Assembly: GCA_946407815.1 (NCBI GenBank)
Contig: CAMJPB010000001.1
Span: 1 to 64,000, forward strand
From: an uncultured Caryophanales bacterium
Lineage (GTDB): Bacteria; Bacillota_I; Bacilli_A; RFN20; CAG-826
Direction of reading: 5' to 3'
Length of the DNA stretch: 64,000 nt
Made by a program: the position numbers and the translations under genes. Below are positions 8,806 to 16,772 of the stretch, piece by piece (position 1 is the stretch's first letter; each line of letters opens with the position of its first letter). Under the pieces are notes generated by a model, which ran no database searches, was not told where the DNA came from, and saw only the letters and a program-made list of their open reading frames with translations.

Positions 8806-8973
8806 ATGTTTAAAATTACAGACAATTTAGCTAACGAAATGAATTCTTACGTTGAAGCAAATAACGCTAACGTTAAAGAATACGAATGTGAATCCTTTGG
8901 TTGTATGGATTGCACAAATTCCTGCGCAGAAAACTGCTCAAGAAACTGCAAACACAACGTTAAGAATCACTAA
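8806..8973 (+). CDS. Cys-rich RiPP precursor peptide candidate (six Cys, C-x3 repeat core)
   Basis: A 55-residue peptide with ribosome site AAAGGAG 7 nt before ATG. Residues 1-26 form an acidic, Asn-rich, cysteine-free leader-like region. All six cysteines fall in residues 28-48 (C28, C33, C36, C40, C44, C48), the last four at exact four-residue spacing (CTNSCAENCSRNC), and the tail is short and basic with two His. It lies 5 nt before a SPASM radical SAM gene. The layout matches radical-SAM-modified RiPPs that gain thioether links (SCIFF/ranthipeptides, and peptides with C-x3 repeats); the exact spacing differs from the SCIFF consensus as I know it. That it is modified and secreted is inference from the neighbouring gene; no dedicated protease or exporter sits next to it. 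Confidence 0.75.
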   Translation: MFKITDNLANEMNSYVEANNANVKEYECESFGCMDCTNSCAENCSRNCKHNVKNH

Positions 8974-8978
8974 TTTTC

Positions 8979-10097
8979 ATGTCGTCTAACATTAAAACAA
9001 AAAGTATTACACTAGTTTTAACTCATCAGTGTAATTTAGCATGCACTTATTGCTATGAGAAACACAAAGACAATCAAAGAATGTCTTTTGATGTTGCTAA
9101 AAATATTGTAGACAAAGAGTTGATGCTAGATGACGGAACCAACTTTGTTGAAATAGACTTATTCGGTGGAGAACCACTTTTAGAATTCCCTCTTGTTCAA
9201 AAGATCGTTGAATACGTCAAAAGTAGGAAATATCCAAAAGAATATGTCTTTTTTATTACCACAAACGGTGTTCTTTTAAATGAGACACGTAAGAAATGGC
9301 TTGCTGAAAATGCTGAATATTTGCAACTAGGTTTATCTTTGGATGGCACTAAAAAGATGCACGATATGAATCGTAATAATTCATATGACAAAATCGACAT
9401 TCCATTCTTTGTAAAAACCTATAAAAATCAGGGCATTAAGATGACCATTTCTAAAGAAACCCTACCATTTTTAGCGGAAGGAATTATTCACGCTCACTCA
9501 TTAGGCTTTGATGATGTTAATGCTAATTTAGCTTATGGCATTGACTGGACAGACAAAGAAAATGAAAAGATTTATGAACGTGAACTAATAAACTTAGTTG
9601 ATTATTATTTAGAACATCCTGAAATTACACCTTGCTCTATTCTTGACATTAATCGTTTACAGTCATTGACAAGTGAACTTAATGAAGCAAGCAGACATTG
9701 CGGAGCGGGTGTTTATATGAAAGCTTATGACTATGATGGAACATTCTATCCATGTCAGCATTTCTTACCATTATCAATTGGTCAAGAGAAAGCTTTCGAT
9801 TCATTAAAAATTGATTTTAAAAACTCAGCGACAGACATTGATTCATTCTCTGAGGAATGTCGAAACTGTAAAATGAAAAATGTTTGTCCAACTTGTTATG
9901 GAGAAAATTTCTCCATGACAGGGGATATTAATAAACGAGATATGTCGTTATGCCGCTTATTCAAGATTCAATTTAAATCATTAGCCTACTTTGTCTCAAA
10001 ATTATTTGAGAAAGGTCGCCTTGATGATCTTGATGTATCAAGTAAAGTTCGTATTTTGAAAGCCGCATTAATTGTCGATAAAGAAATATCTTTATGA
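8979..10097 (+). CDS. Radical SAM/SPASM peptide maturase
   Basis: A 372-residue radical SAM enzyme. The S-adenosylmethionine cluster motif C18-x3-C22-x2-C25 lies in THQCNLACTYCYEKH, followed by the GGEPLLE loop near residue 64. The C-terminal half carries SPASM-type cysteines: HCGAGVYMKAYDYDGTFYPC, then ECRNCKMKNVCPTCYGEN, then a last Cys in MSLCRLF, enough to bind one or two auxiliary Fe-S clusters. SPASM enzymes next to small Cys-rich peptides install thioether crosslinks. The start lies 5 nt after the precursor stop and has no ribosome site, so its translation is likely coupled and low compared with the peptide, as is usual for a modifying enzyme. It is somewhat shorter than SCIFF maturases. 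Confidence 0.88.
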   Translation: MSSNIKTKSITLVLTHQCNLACTYCYEKHKDNQRMSFDVAKNIVDKELMLDDGTNFVEIDLFGGEPLLEFPLVQKIVEYVKSRKYPKEYVFFITTNGVLLNETRKKWLAENAEYLQLGLSLDGTKKMHDMNRNNSYDKIDIPFFVKTYKNQGIKMTISKETLPFLAEGIIHAHSLGFDDVNANLAYGIDWTDKENEKIYERELINLVDYYLEHPEITPCSILDINRLQSLTSELNEASRHCGAGVYMKAYDYDGTFYPCQHFLPLSIGQEKAFDSLKIDFKNSATDIDSFSEECRNCKMKNVCPTCYGENFSMTGDINKRDMSLCRLFKIQFKSLAYFVSKLFEKGRLDDLDVSSKVRILKAALIVDKEISL

Positions 10098-10606
10098 GAA
10101 TAGAAACTGAAAGATTATTTATTTTAAATGTCACTCAAGAAGATGCTAGTGACATTTTAAAAATACAGGAAACCCATTATGCTAAAAGATATAATCTTTT
10201 CCCATCTCTAAAAATTGATGATATACACAAGGAAATTAGTGACTCCGAAATGTATAAATTAATTTTAAAAGATAACAACGAGATAATCGGATTGATCAGA
10301 GTCAAAGAAGATTATTATAGATATAATCCTAAAGCAAGACATGTCCTAATTATTATGAAGGAAGAATATTCTTCTAAAGGATATATGTCTGAAGCATTAA
10401 GTAATGTTTATGATGAACTTTTTAAAAAGTATGACATCTTAACAGGTTACATTTTCGCAGACAACAAAGCCTCAATTAGAGTCAGCGAAAAAACCGGATG
10501 GAAAAATGAAGGAACGCTTCGTCAGGCAATCTTAGACTCAAATAACATTGTTCATGACTTAGTTGTCGTGTCATTAACTAAAGAAGATTATTTAAATAAC
10601 AAATAG
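10094..10606 (+). CDS. GNAT N-acetyltransferase (RimJ/RimL type)
   Basis: A 170-residue acetyl-CoA-dependent N-acetyltransferase. The opening IETERLFIL, the strand-and-helix segment ARHVLIIMKEEYSSKGYMSEAL (acetyl-CoA loop Y-S-S-K-G-Y-M-S-E-A) and the closing NKASIRVSEKTGWKNEGTLR are typical of the RimJ/RimL branch. Its ATG overlaps the TGA of the radical SAM gene by 4 nt (ATGA), so the two are translationally coupled. This suggests that it acts in the same pathway, either acetylating the peptide or giving self-protection. The family also includes housekeeping enzymes acting on ribosomal proteins, so this role is inference. Confidence 0.85.
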   Translation: MRIETERLFILNVTQEDASDILKIQETHYAKRYNLFPSLKIDDIHKEISDSEMYKLILKDNNEIIGLIRVKEDYYRYNPKARHVLIIMKEEYSSKGYMSEALSNVYDELFKKYDILTGYIFADNKASIRVSEKTGWKNEGTLRQAILDSNNIVHDLVVVSLTKEDYLNNK

Positions 10607-10615
10607 CAAAAATCT

Positions 10616-11479
10616 ATGAAAGTTTTATATCTTTATTCAGATAAAACAGGCATTTCTAAATCTAAAAGAAAAGTCGAAAAATTGAATAATTCACTACGAA
10701 GTATTTACAGTGACATAACAATAAAAAAGACGGAAAATCTCGAGGATTTTGATAAAAATATACGGGATTCTGCGGGAATTTTTGATATTTTGATCGTCGC
10801 CGGTGGTGATGGTACAGTCAAGTATACTGTCGGAGTTTTAATGAGCATTCCGAAAGAGAAAAGACCAATTGTTGGTTACATTCCAACAGGCACAGTAAAT
10901 GATGCTGGAAAAGCAGCTGGCTATAAAGGATCTATTCGCCAAGCTCTTAAAGTTTTAAAGGCTGGCGCTGTCGATACAGTTGATATTTGTAAAGTTAATA
11001 ATGAATACTTTACCTTTGTTTGTGCTGCTGGAGCTTTCTCTGATATTTCTTACGTTGTCAAAAGAGGTTATAAAAAGGTAATTGGCCGCTTAGCTTATTA
11101 TTTCTATGCTTTATCACAAGTATTTAAGAAAAGAGTGATTGAGGCAGAAATTGAAACTAAAGACAACAAATTTAGCGTTAAAGCTCCATTTATAATGATT
11201 ATGAACAGTAGAAACGTTGGCGGTTTCCCAGTTAATTTCGATTACTCTGTCAAAGATGGACTGGCGGAAGTTTACATTACAAAACCTGGAATATTTAACG
11301 GTTTACTTCATTATGCCTTCTTCAAAGTAAGAACAATCAAGATGAAAGTTGATTACATAAAAATCACCTTAAAGAATGATGATTATTGGTGCTATGATGG
11401 CGAAAGAGGGGACAAGAAAACTGTTGAAATTCAAGTCCTAAAACAAGAAATAAAAGTCATTGGAAAAGCGCAAAAATGA
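10616..11479 (+). CDS. Diacylglycerol/lipid kinase, YegS/DgkB type
   Basis: A 287-residue soluble lipid kinase. The nucleotide-binding loop VAGGDGTVKYTVG lies near residue 62, followed by PTGTVNDAGKAAG and the C-terminal family signatures MIMNSRNVGGF and YDGERGD. Members phosphorylate diacylglycerol released during lipoteichoic acid synthesis, or related lipids. The gene begins 9 nt after the acetyltransferase and ends at a strong terminator, so it lies in the same transcription unit as the peptide cluster although it is probably a housekeeping gene. Confidence 0.9.
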   Translation: MKVLYLYSDKTGISKSKRKVEKLNNSLRSIYSDITIKKTENLEDFDKNIRDSAGIFDILIVAGGDGTVKYTVGVLMSIPKEKRPIVGYIPTGTVNDAGKAAGYKGSIRQALKVLKAGAVDTVDICKVNNEYFTFVCAAGAFSDISYVVKRGYKKVIGRLAYYFYALSQVFKKRVIEAEIETKDNKFSVKAPFIMIMNSRNVGGFPVNFDYSVKDGLAEVYITKPGIFNGLLHYAFFKVRTIKMKVDYIKITLKNDDYWCYDGERGDKKTVEIQVLKQEIKVIGKAQK

Positions 11480-11502
11480 AAGGAGCTAACTAGCTCCTTT
11501 TT
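11479..11502 (+). terminator. Rho-independent terminator after the lipid kinase
   Basis: Nine-base stem AAAGGAGCT/AGCTCCTTT with AACT loop and five T. It overlaps the last base of the kinase stop codon and the last two bases of the convergent guanylate kinase gene. The stem core is the same as that of the terminator at 1228-1247. Confidence 0.85.
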
Positions 11503-12037
11503 AGTTACCTAATTTTTCCTTATACAATTTGAATATCAAATCGCTTGTTTCTTCAATCGATTGATTCTCTGTATTAATCACAAAATCAACTTTACCGATG
11601 TTATCTAATGAGAAGTCGTTTACATCGTTTTTAATTCTTTGTTCAACGTTTTCCATTTTATCACCACGTGAGACCATTCTTTCTTTACGTGTTTTTTCAT
11701 CTGCGATAAGAAGAAATGAAACAATGTTCTTATTTTTAAGTTTTAAGAAGGAGTGAAGACCATTTGGATCTAAAACAACAATTTTATTGTCACTTACTTG
11801 GTCTATTCCGCATCCATAGTAATTACCGTTATATAAAGAGTGTTCGACAAACTTGTTGTCATTTAAGTGTCTTTGGAACTCTTCTTTGGTGACAAAAAAG
11901 TATTCGACGCCATCGGTTTCGCCTACTCTTTTTTCTCTTGTGGTGGTGGTAATTGCTTTAACTAAACCGTGTCTTTTTTGTAGGTCTAGGGCGGTAACAG
12001 TTTTCCCGCTTGCAGAAGCTCCGGTTAAAATAATCAT
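11501..12037 (-). CDS. Guanylate kinase family protein
   Basis: A 178-residue P-loop kinase (usual length 190-210). The P-loop is GASASGKT at residues 5-12, and the GMP-binding region reads TTTTREKRVGETDGVEYFFV with the expected Arg pair and Glu, then EHSLYNGNYYGCG. Family members convert GMP to GDP. All key residues are present, so it should be active; the small size could mean a paralogue rather than the essential enzyme. It starts without an obvious ribosome site and is divergent from the pilus operon. Confidence 0.85.
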   Translation of the reverse strand: MIILTGASASGKTVTALDLQKRHGLVKAITTTTREKRVGETDGVEYFFVTKEEFQRHLNDNKFVEHSLYNGNYYGCGIDQVSDNKIVVLDPNGLHSFLKLKNKNIVSFLLIADEKTRKERMVSRGDKMENVEQRIKNDVNDFSLDNIGKVDFVINTENQSIEETSDLIFKLYKEKLGN

Positions 12038-12170
12038 ACGACAATTATAAAACAGAGATGGGAAAATCGCAAAAAAAGTTAAAAAATTTTTATATAATAA
12101 AAATATTTTAAAAAAAGTTTTTTAGCCAAAATGCGATTTTAGACCGTAATAGGTATATAGAGGGGGAAAA

Positions 12171-12479
12171 ATGGACAAATTAGAAAACCGAACAAAATTG
12201 ATGGCCATCCTTGGTGAACGAGATAGGCTTTTTGAAACCAATAATTCCCAAGCATATAAAAAATATCAGGAGGTTATTGACTATTGTTACAACGCACTCA
12301 GCTATGAATATCAAAGAATAATTAAAAAATCTTATTTAGAATTCGATGATCTTTTCAAATTCTGGTGGATTGACGAATATTCAAAAAGTGCTTTTTACAG
12401 GAAGATAAGAAAAGCTGAAAACGCGTTTGTGAATTTATTTGAAATGAAATATGAAAAATTTATTATTAGTACCAATTAG
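12171..12479 (+). CDS. Small helical protein, possible HTH regulator (MG284/ArpU-like), first gene of Tad operon
   Basis: A 102-residue protein with ribosome site GAGGGGG. Its C-terminal part, FWWIDEYSKSAFYRKIRKAENAFVNLF in pattern, resembles the recognition helix of sigma-70 region 4/ArpU-type proteins (Y-S-[KR]-S-x-[FY]-Y-R-x-x-x-K-A) and the uncharacterised MG284/MPN403 family of mycoplasmas. It lies first in the Tad pilus operon and overlaps the next gene by 29 nt, so a regulatory role for pilus genes is plausible. I recognise the pattern but cannot confirm the family without a search. Confidence 0.55.
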   Translation: MDKLENRTKLMAILGERDRLFETNNSQAYKKYQEVIDYCYNALSYEYQRIIKKSYLEFDDLFKFWWIDEYSKSAFYRKIRKAENAFVNLFEMKYEKFIISTN

Positions 12480-13386
12480 TGTTCTATCAGTATTCTCTAG
12501 GGTTACTAGATCAAACAATAACCCTTTTGAATCAATAACTATTACGCCTCTTTACGCGTACGGAGAAAACTCCACAATAGTCGTGAAAAGTAGGGCGAGT
12601 AATTTTAGAATTACCGTTTATTTAAATAATGACAGATACAACGGAAGACAAATCGTAAACACTACGATAAACGGGTCTGGAAACTTTAGCTTTACTTATA
12701 ACAATAGTTATACACGCATTAAAAATCAACTTTATGTAGCATTAACTTACAATAATGTCACTACATATTCTGAGCGAATCGACATGAATATAACTTCGTC
12801 TGGTTATGATGTCGTTAACACTCATCAAGAAATTACTTCTGATAACTACTTAGCTGTTTTAAATGATGATTTTAATTGGGAAAAGAAAAAGGCAACCTAT
12901 ACTTTTAATAACTTTGAGGATTATTACATTCCAGATTATTTTCAAAAGTTTGATTTCGGTAATTTTTATATTTCAGTCCCAGAAGAACAAAGAAGCTTCT
13001 TTGGATGTAATGCAAAATTGGTAATCACTTACAAAAATGGAGTATTTGATAACTTGGCAGGCGCTGAAAATGGATTCGTTGAGCTGCCATTAAAACGTAG
13101 ACTTACAAATGGAAAATTTTACTTTAGTTTAGAAAAGAACATATATGTTGATCCGATTACTTTAGCAGTGTCGTCCGATAAACTAAGCGGATACGTTCAA
13201 ACAAGACACATCTATTTCCCACGAAACAGCATGCAAAATCAGGAAGATTATTACTGCTATTTTGCCTTTTCAAAGTTCGGACTTGATAAAGATCTTGTTT
13301 ACCATTATTTCAGCATTAGAGCTTTAAGAAATATTGTAGGAGACTGTCACAATTCAAAATATTGTGTTCAGAAATTATATAAATGA
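12451..13386 (+). CDS. Secreted protein of the Tad operon, function unknown
   Basis: A 311-residue protein. A short hydrophobic N-terminus (LLLVPISVLSVF) acts as a likely signal sequence or anchor. The rest is rich in Asn, Tyr, Thr and predicted beta strand, with a first half that resembles an Ig-like beta sandwich (TVYLNNDRYNG, TINGSGNFSFTYNN). Two Cys sit at the far C-terminus (GDCHNSKYC), enough for one disulfide. No enzyme motif is seen. It overlaps the genes on both sides, so it is an integral part of the pilus operon, perhaps a surface adhesin or tip component. Confidence 0.6.
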   Translation: MKNLLLVPISVLSVFSRVTRSNNNPFESITITPLYAYGENSTIVVKSRASNFRITVYLNNDRYNGRQIVNTTINGSGNFSFTYNNSYTRIKNQLYVALTYNNVTTYSERIDMNITSSGYDVVNTHQEITSDNYLAVLNDDFNWEKKKATYTFNNFEDYYIPDYFQKFDFGNFYISVPEEQRSFFGCNAKLVITYKNGVFDNLAGAENGFVELPLKRRLTNGKFYFSLEKNIYVDPITLAVSSDKLSGYVQTRHIYFPRNSMQNQEDYYCYFAFSKFGLDKDLVYHYFSIRALRNIVGDCHNSKYCVQKLYK

Positions 13387-13781
13387 CGAATTGTTTATTT
13401 TATACGATGTTTTTCACCTTGTTTCTCAACTTAAGTTTCGGTTCTTTGAGATATTCTCAAATAAACAGAAATTTCATGTCAATTTATAAAGGAATGCTAG
13501 AGGCTTGTTTAATCACAGTAAATACCGGTGGAGAGCCTGTCTTCCCTTATTTTGATAATACCCAGATTAATGATTATGTAGTGAATTATTTAGACAAAAA
13601 CATATCAAGATATTCCCGTGATTATGAAGTGAAAACAACGTATTTAGTAAAGAATTCAGACACGATGATTTGTAGCAATAAATGCACAGTTTTAAAAATC
13701 AGTTTAAAAGCAAGAATTAATGCCTTCTTAGATTACCAGAAGGATCAAACATTCGTTGTTAGAAGTGAGGAGGAATTATGA
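13383..13781 (+). CDS. Single-span pilin-like protein (TadE/TadF-like)
   Basis: A 132-residue protein with one N-terminal hydrophobic span (near residues 3-20) followed by a polar extracellular domain with a Cys pair (CSNKC). The N-terminal hydrophobic helix with a small C-terminal domain, and the position directly before the ATPase gene, match minor pseudopilins of Tad systems. Its start overlaps the preceding stop by 4 nt (ATGA), and its stop overlaps the ATPase start by 4 nt. Sequence identity to TadE or TadF cannot be claimed. Confidence 0.5.
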   Translation: MTNCLFYTMFFTLFLNLSFGSLRYSQINRNFMSIYKGMLEACLITVNTGGEPVFPYFDNTQINDYVVNYLDKNISRYSRDYEVKTTYLVKNSDTMICSNKCTVLKISLKARINAFLDYQKDQTFVVRSEEEL

Positions 13782-14746
13782 ACCAAAGAGCATTAGAGTT
13801 TATTGAAAATTCATTCATTTCACCTCTTTTAAAGGACAAGAATGTCACTGATATTTCATACAATGGAGTTTCGTTCTTCTATGTTCATAACGACAAAGGA
13901 AGGTTGAAATTTAAATTAAATGTTTCGAGTGAAGATGTCGTTAATTTTATTAGGCAGATTGCTAATTTCACAGAGAAGCAGTTTTCCTATACGATTCCTA
14001 CATTAGACGTTTCGGTTGGCAAATACAGAATTAACGCCATGCATCCATCAATCGTAAGAGTAGAGAATGACAAATCCTGTTCTTTCTCTATGAGAATCGG
14101 TTCAAAAGAAACAAGAATTAAGCCGAATTCTGAGTTTATTTCAAAAGAATGTGAAGAGTTTTTAGTGGACTGCTTAGACAAAGGTAGATCCCTTGTAATT
14201 GCGGGTCCAACCGGGAGCGGTAAAACCGAGCTACAAAAGTATTTATTATCAAAATTACGTAAGAATTCTCGTGTAATTGTCATTGACAATATTCAAGAGT
14301 TAGAAAACTTACGACAGTTTGAAGATTTGGATTTAACAAGCTGGCAAGTATCTGCAAATAATCCGAATGCATCGATGGAGGAATTAATTAAAAATGCTTT
14401 GCGAAGTAATCCTGATTGGCTTGTTGTAGCAGAAGCTCGTGGTAAGGAGATGAATGAAGTTTTAACTAGCGTTATGACTGGTCACCCAATTATTACGACG
14501 GTTCACGCTGAATCTTTAGAAGCAATTCCGAAAAGAATATGTCGAATGATTATGAAGGCTGATACAACACAGAAATATGACGACATTTATGACGATGTTT
14601 ATGATCACATTAAATACTACGTTTATCTTAATAGAAAGTTTTCAAGTAACGAGAAAGTTTTGAGATTTGTTGAATCGATTGGGGAGCTCCAAAAAGACGG
14701 AACCATGAAAGTAATTTATAGGAGAAAAGAGAATGAAAAAGACTGA
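13778..14746 (+). CDS. tadA: Tad secretion ATPase TadA/CpaF
   Basis: A 322-residue secretion-superfamily ATPase (GspE/VirB11 type) that powers pilus assembly at the inner face of the membrane. Walker A is AGPTGSGKTE near residue 146, the Asp-box region is VIVIDNIQEL, Walker B and its neighbour read WLVVAEARGKEMNEVL, and the His box is GHPIITTVHAES. Compared with typical CpaF (about 450 residues) the N-terminal extension is short. The family residues for ATP hydrolysis are intact. Ribosome site GGAGGAA lies inside the preceding gene; it overlaps the following tadB by 14 nt. Confidence 0.92.
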   Translation: MNQRALEFIENSFISPLLKDKNVTDISYNGVSFFYVHNDKGRLKFKLNVSSEDVVNFIRQIANFTEKQFSYTIPTLDVSVGKYRINAMHPSIVRVENDKSCSFSMRIGSKETRIKPNSEFISKECEEFLVDCLDKGRSLVIAGPTGSGKTELQKYLLSKLRKNSRVIVIDNIQELENLRQFEDLDLTSWQVSANNPNASMEELIKNALRSNPDWLVVAEARGKEMNEVLTSVMTGHPIITTVHAESLEAIPKRICRMIMKADTTQKYDDIYDDVYDHIKYYVYLNRKFSSNEKVLRFVESIGELQKDGTMKVIYRRKENEKD

Positions 14747-15437
14747 TTTAATATTTATATTAATTGGATTCATGCTTGGTGTTGTTTGTTATCTCGCTAC
14801 AAACAATTATATTTTCTCTATTTCAACTTTCTTGATTTTAGTAATCGATTATTTCCTATTGATGCGAAAGAAGTTTAATAATTGTTTCTCGTTAATTGAA
14901 AGAGTTCATACAAGCTATCACTTTATTAATTCGTTTGTTGTTTCGATGTCAGTTAAAGACTCTTTAGAGGATGCATATCAAAACGGAATTAGGATTAACA
15001 ATGCAACATTAAATGCTGAGACGAAGGAACTAACAGAAATGCCTGTTATTGATCGAGTTAGATATTTAAAAGGTTATTTCAATCTTTCGATTTATAAGAT
15101 GTTCTTAAATGTCTTGGATTTATATCAAGATCAAGGAGGAAATATCTTAAACATGTCAGACAATCTCATTAGAGAATGCACTAGAACTGAGAAAGTATTA
15201 AGTGACACTTTAGCAATTGGCTACAAACACTTAAGTGAATTTATAATCCTTTGGATTATGTCATTTGGAATTCTATTGTTTATGAGATTCAGTCTGGTCG
15301 AATTTTATCAATCAATGCTTAACACATCATTGGTTGTGTTCATGCTCTTTGTGTTTTTCTTAATCTGTATCGCTTCAATCAATTTATTTGTGAATGCGTT
15401 CACTAATTTGACGATAAAGGAGGAAGAGAAGAAATGA
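14733..15437 (+). CDS. tadB: Tad platform protein TadB-like
   Basis: A 234-residue membrane protein with two hydrophobic spans at the N-terminus (near 5-45) and a cluster near 163-220, separated by a cytoplasmic helical domain with the type II secretion F (GspF) layout (a conserved region around DLYQDQGGNILNMSDNLIRE). TadB and TadC form the membrane platform that the TadA ATPase drives. The order TadA-TadB-TadC is the canonical one. The C-terminus overlaps the next start by 4 nt. Confidence 0.8.
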   Translation: MKKTDLIFILIGFMLGVVCYLATNNYIFSISTFLILVIDYFLLMRKKFNNCFSLIERVHTSYHFINSFVVSMSVKDSLEDAYQNGIRINNATLNAETKELTEMPVIDRVRYLKGYFNLSIYKMFLNVLDLYQDQGGNILNMSDNLIRECTRTEKVLSDTLAIGYKHLSEFIILWIMSFGILLFMRFSLVEFYQSMLNTSLVVFMLFVFFLICIASINLFVNAFTNLTIKEEEKK

Positions 15438-16102
15438 AAAAACTAAAAGAAAAGATGCTATTTTTAGGACTAAACCCAAAGAAAGAGTTTTTGATAATTC
15501 TCATTTCGAATTTGGTTTTAATTGCGGTGGCAGCGGTGCTTTATCTAATCCTCAAAGAGATTATTTACGTTGCGGTTTGCGTCGGTGCAGCATTCATTTT
15601 TGATCTCTTATTCTTGTCTCGATATTCGAAGTTAATAAATGCAAAAAATGCGCAAAATCTCCAGGAATTTGCAACTTTATTTGGTTATTTTAGGATTTAC
15701 ATACATAACGGATTTTCCGTCTATTCAGCTCTTAAAGAGTTAGTTAACTTTGCAAATCCCGACTTAAAGAAAATGCTGGAAGATTTAGTTAATGAAATTG
15801 ATGAAGATAAGAGCGTTCAACCATTTGTCAAATTTGGCAAGAAATTTAACGAGATTATTGTTGAAGAAATGATGATTTCAATTTACCAATTAATCGATGA
15901 TGGTGAAACATCAGATTATCTAGTCCAATTTGAGTTAATTTTTGATAAATTCTCTGACCTTTTGTACGAAAACTACTTAAGGTCTAAAGATAAGAAACTT
16001 GGGACATTATCTAGTGCCCCATTAATAGGATCAAGTTTTCTAATTGTTGTTTTAACTATTGGAATTCTTGGAGTAATAGGAGAAGTAGTAAATGGGATAT
16101 AA
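15434..16102 (+). CDS. tadC: Tad platform protein TadC-like
   Basis: A 222-residue membrane protein with two spans near residues 19-60, a helical cytoplasmic domain (LQEFATLFGYFRIYIHNG, a T2SSF-type helix) and a C-terminal span (LIGSSFLIVVLTIGILGVIG). It is the second half of the assembly platform. It overlaps tadB by 4 nt and the downstream pseudopilin by 11 nt. Its ribosome site GGAGGAAGAG lies inside tadB. Confidence 0.78.
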   Translation: MKKLKEKMLFLGLNPKKEFLIILISNLVLIAVAAVLYLILKEIIYVAVCVGAAFIFDLLFLSRYSKLINAKNAQNLQEFATLFGYFRIYIHNGFSVYSALKELVNFANPDLKKMLEDLVNEIDEDKSVQPFVKFGKKFNEIIVEEMMISIYQLIDDGETSDYLVQFELIFDKFSDLLYENYLRSKDKKLGTLSSAPLIGSSFLIVVLTIGILGVIGEVVNGI

Positions 16103-16433
16103 AGTCGGATTTTTATTGTCATTATTACTTGTCATTCAATTGTTTGTTTTGGCTGGTGATATTTTCACTGCCCAAATCATATATACCAATTTAGACGCTG
16201 TAAGCATAACAGCTGGAAACGTTATTTCATCTAAGGGAGTAATCACAGATGAACTCAAGTCATATGTGAAAGAGCAAACTGGTGGTGAAATAGAGGCGGT
16301 CGGAGATGAAACACCCATGTTTGGCTCAATATTTACGTTTAAAGTGTCGAGAGAATACTGTCCCATGAATAAATTCATCACACAAAACGAAATCTCCGTG
16401 GTGCGCAGTGTCGTAATTGGTTATTACAACTAA
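16092..16433 (+). CDS. Pseudopilin-like protein of the Tad operon
   Basis: A 113-residue protein with a single N-terminal hydrophobic helix (VGFLLSLLLVIQLFVLAGDIF) followed by a small soluble domain rich in Val, Thr and Gly. The layout matches TadE-type minor pilins. It overlaps tadC by 11 nt, so translation is coupled. No prepilin-peptidase consensus is clearly seen before the helix, and the family is uncertain. Confidence 0.5.
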   Translation: MGYKVGFLLSLLLVIQLFVLAGDIFTAQIIYTNLDAVSITAGNVISSKGVITDELKSYVKEQTGGEIEAVGDETPMFGSIFTFKVSREYCPMNKFITQNEISVVRSVVIGYYN

Positions 16434-16450
16434 AGAAAGGAGGTAAAACT

Positions 16451-16645
16451 ATGTCTGAAGTAAAAGGTACATTGTTAGGTATCGTCTTAGCAGTTTCTGT
16501 TTTTGCTATCGTATTCGGAATCATCACTATTTCAGTTAACCGTAGTTCCAACACAATTGCTGGAAGAATGAAAGATTCTGTTGAAGTAGAACCAGATATC
16601 ACACCTGTCCAATATGATAGTGTAGTTTATACTATCGGCGACTAA
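16451..16645 (+). CDS. Small hydrophobic protein, candidate major (Flp-like) pilin
   Basis: A 64-residue protein with one hydrophobic helix (GTLLGIVLAVSVFAIVFGIITI) after a seven-residue polar start and a short acidic tail. The size and single N-terminal helix match Flp-type pilins, which are the major subunits of Tad pili. The ribosome site AAAGGAGGT is the strongest in the operon, as expected for an abundant subunit. The gene is followed by hairpins in an AT-rich stretch. A canonical Flp cleavage site (G/xxxxEY) is absent, so this stays a candidate. Confidence 0.5.
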   Translation: MSEVKGTLLGIVLAVSVFAIVFGIITISVNRSSNTIAGRMKDSVEVEPDITPVQYDSVVYTIGD

Positions 16646-16648
16646 AAA

Positions 16649-16679
16649 AAGAAAAGGGGCTATAAATAGATAGCCTCTT
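16649..16679 (+). terminator. Possible terminator of the Tad operon
   Basis: GGGGCTAT/ATAGCCTC hairpin with flanking A/T pairs, 10 nt after the last pilus gene. It lacks a clean T run; a second weaker hairpin followed by ATTTTT lies at about 16689-16710. Confidence 0.4.
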
Positions 16680-16736
16680 CTCAAAAGCAGATTAAGTTAG
16701 TCTATTTTTAAGAAGAGAGTTTCTTTTTAAAAAAGA

Positions 16737-16747
16737 TGTGGTAAAAT
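16737..16747 (+). promoter_or_regulatory. Extended -10 promoter of the acyl carrier protein gene
   Basis: TGTGgTAAAAT, 25 nt before the ATG. It has the same form as the elements at 8768 and 17503. Confidence 0.5.
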
Positions 16748-16772
16748 ACCAAAACGAAATGAGGTAATACTT

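Noticed and set aside
1228-11502. The repeated AAGGAGCT...AGCTCCTT hairpin at 1228-1247 and 11479-11500 as a mobile repeat.
   Set aside because: Both are positioned as terminators and share only a short palindrome, so chance convergence of terminators is enough.
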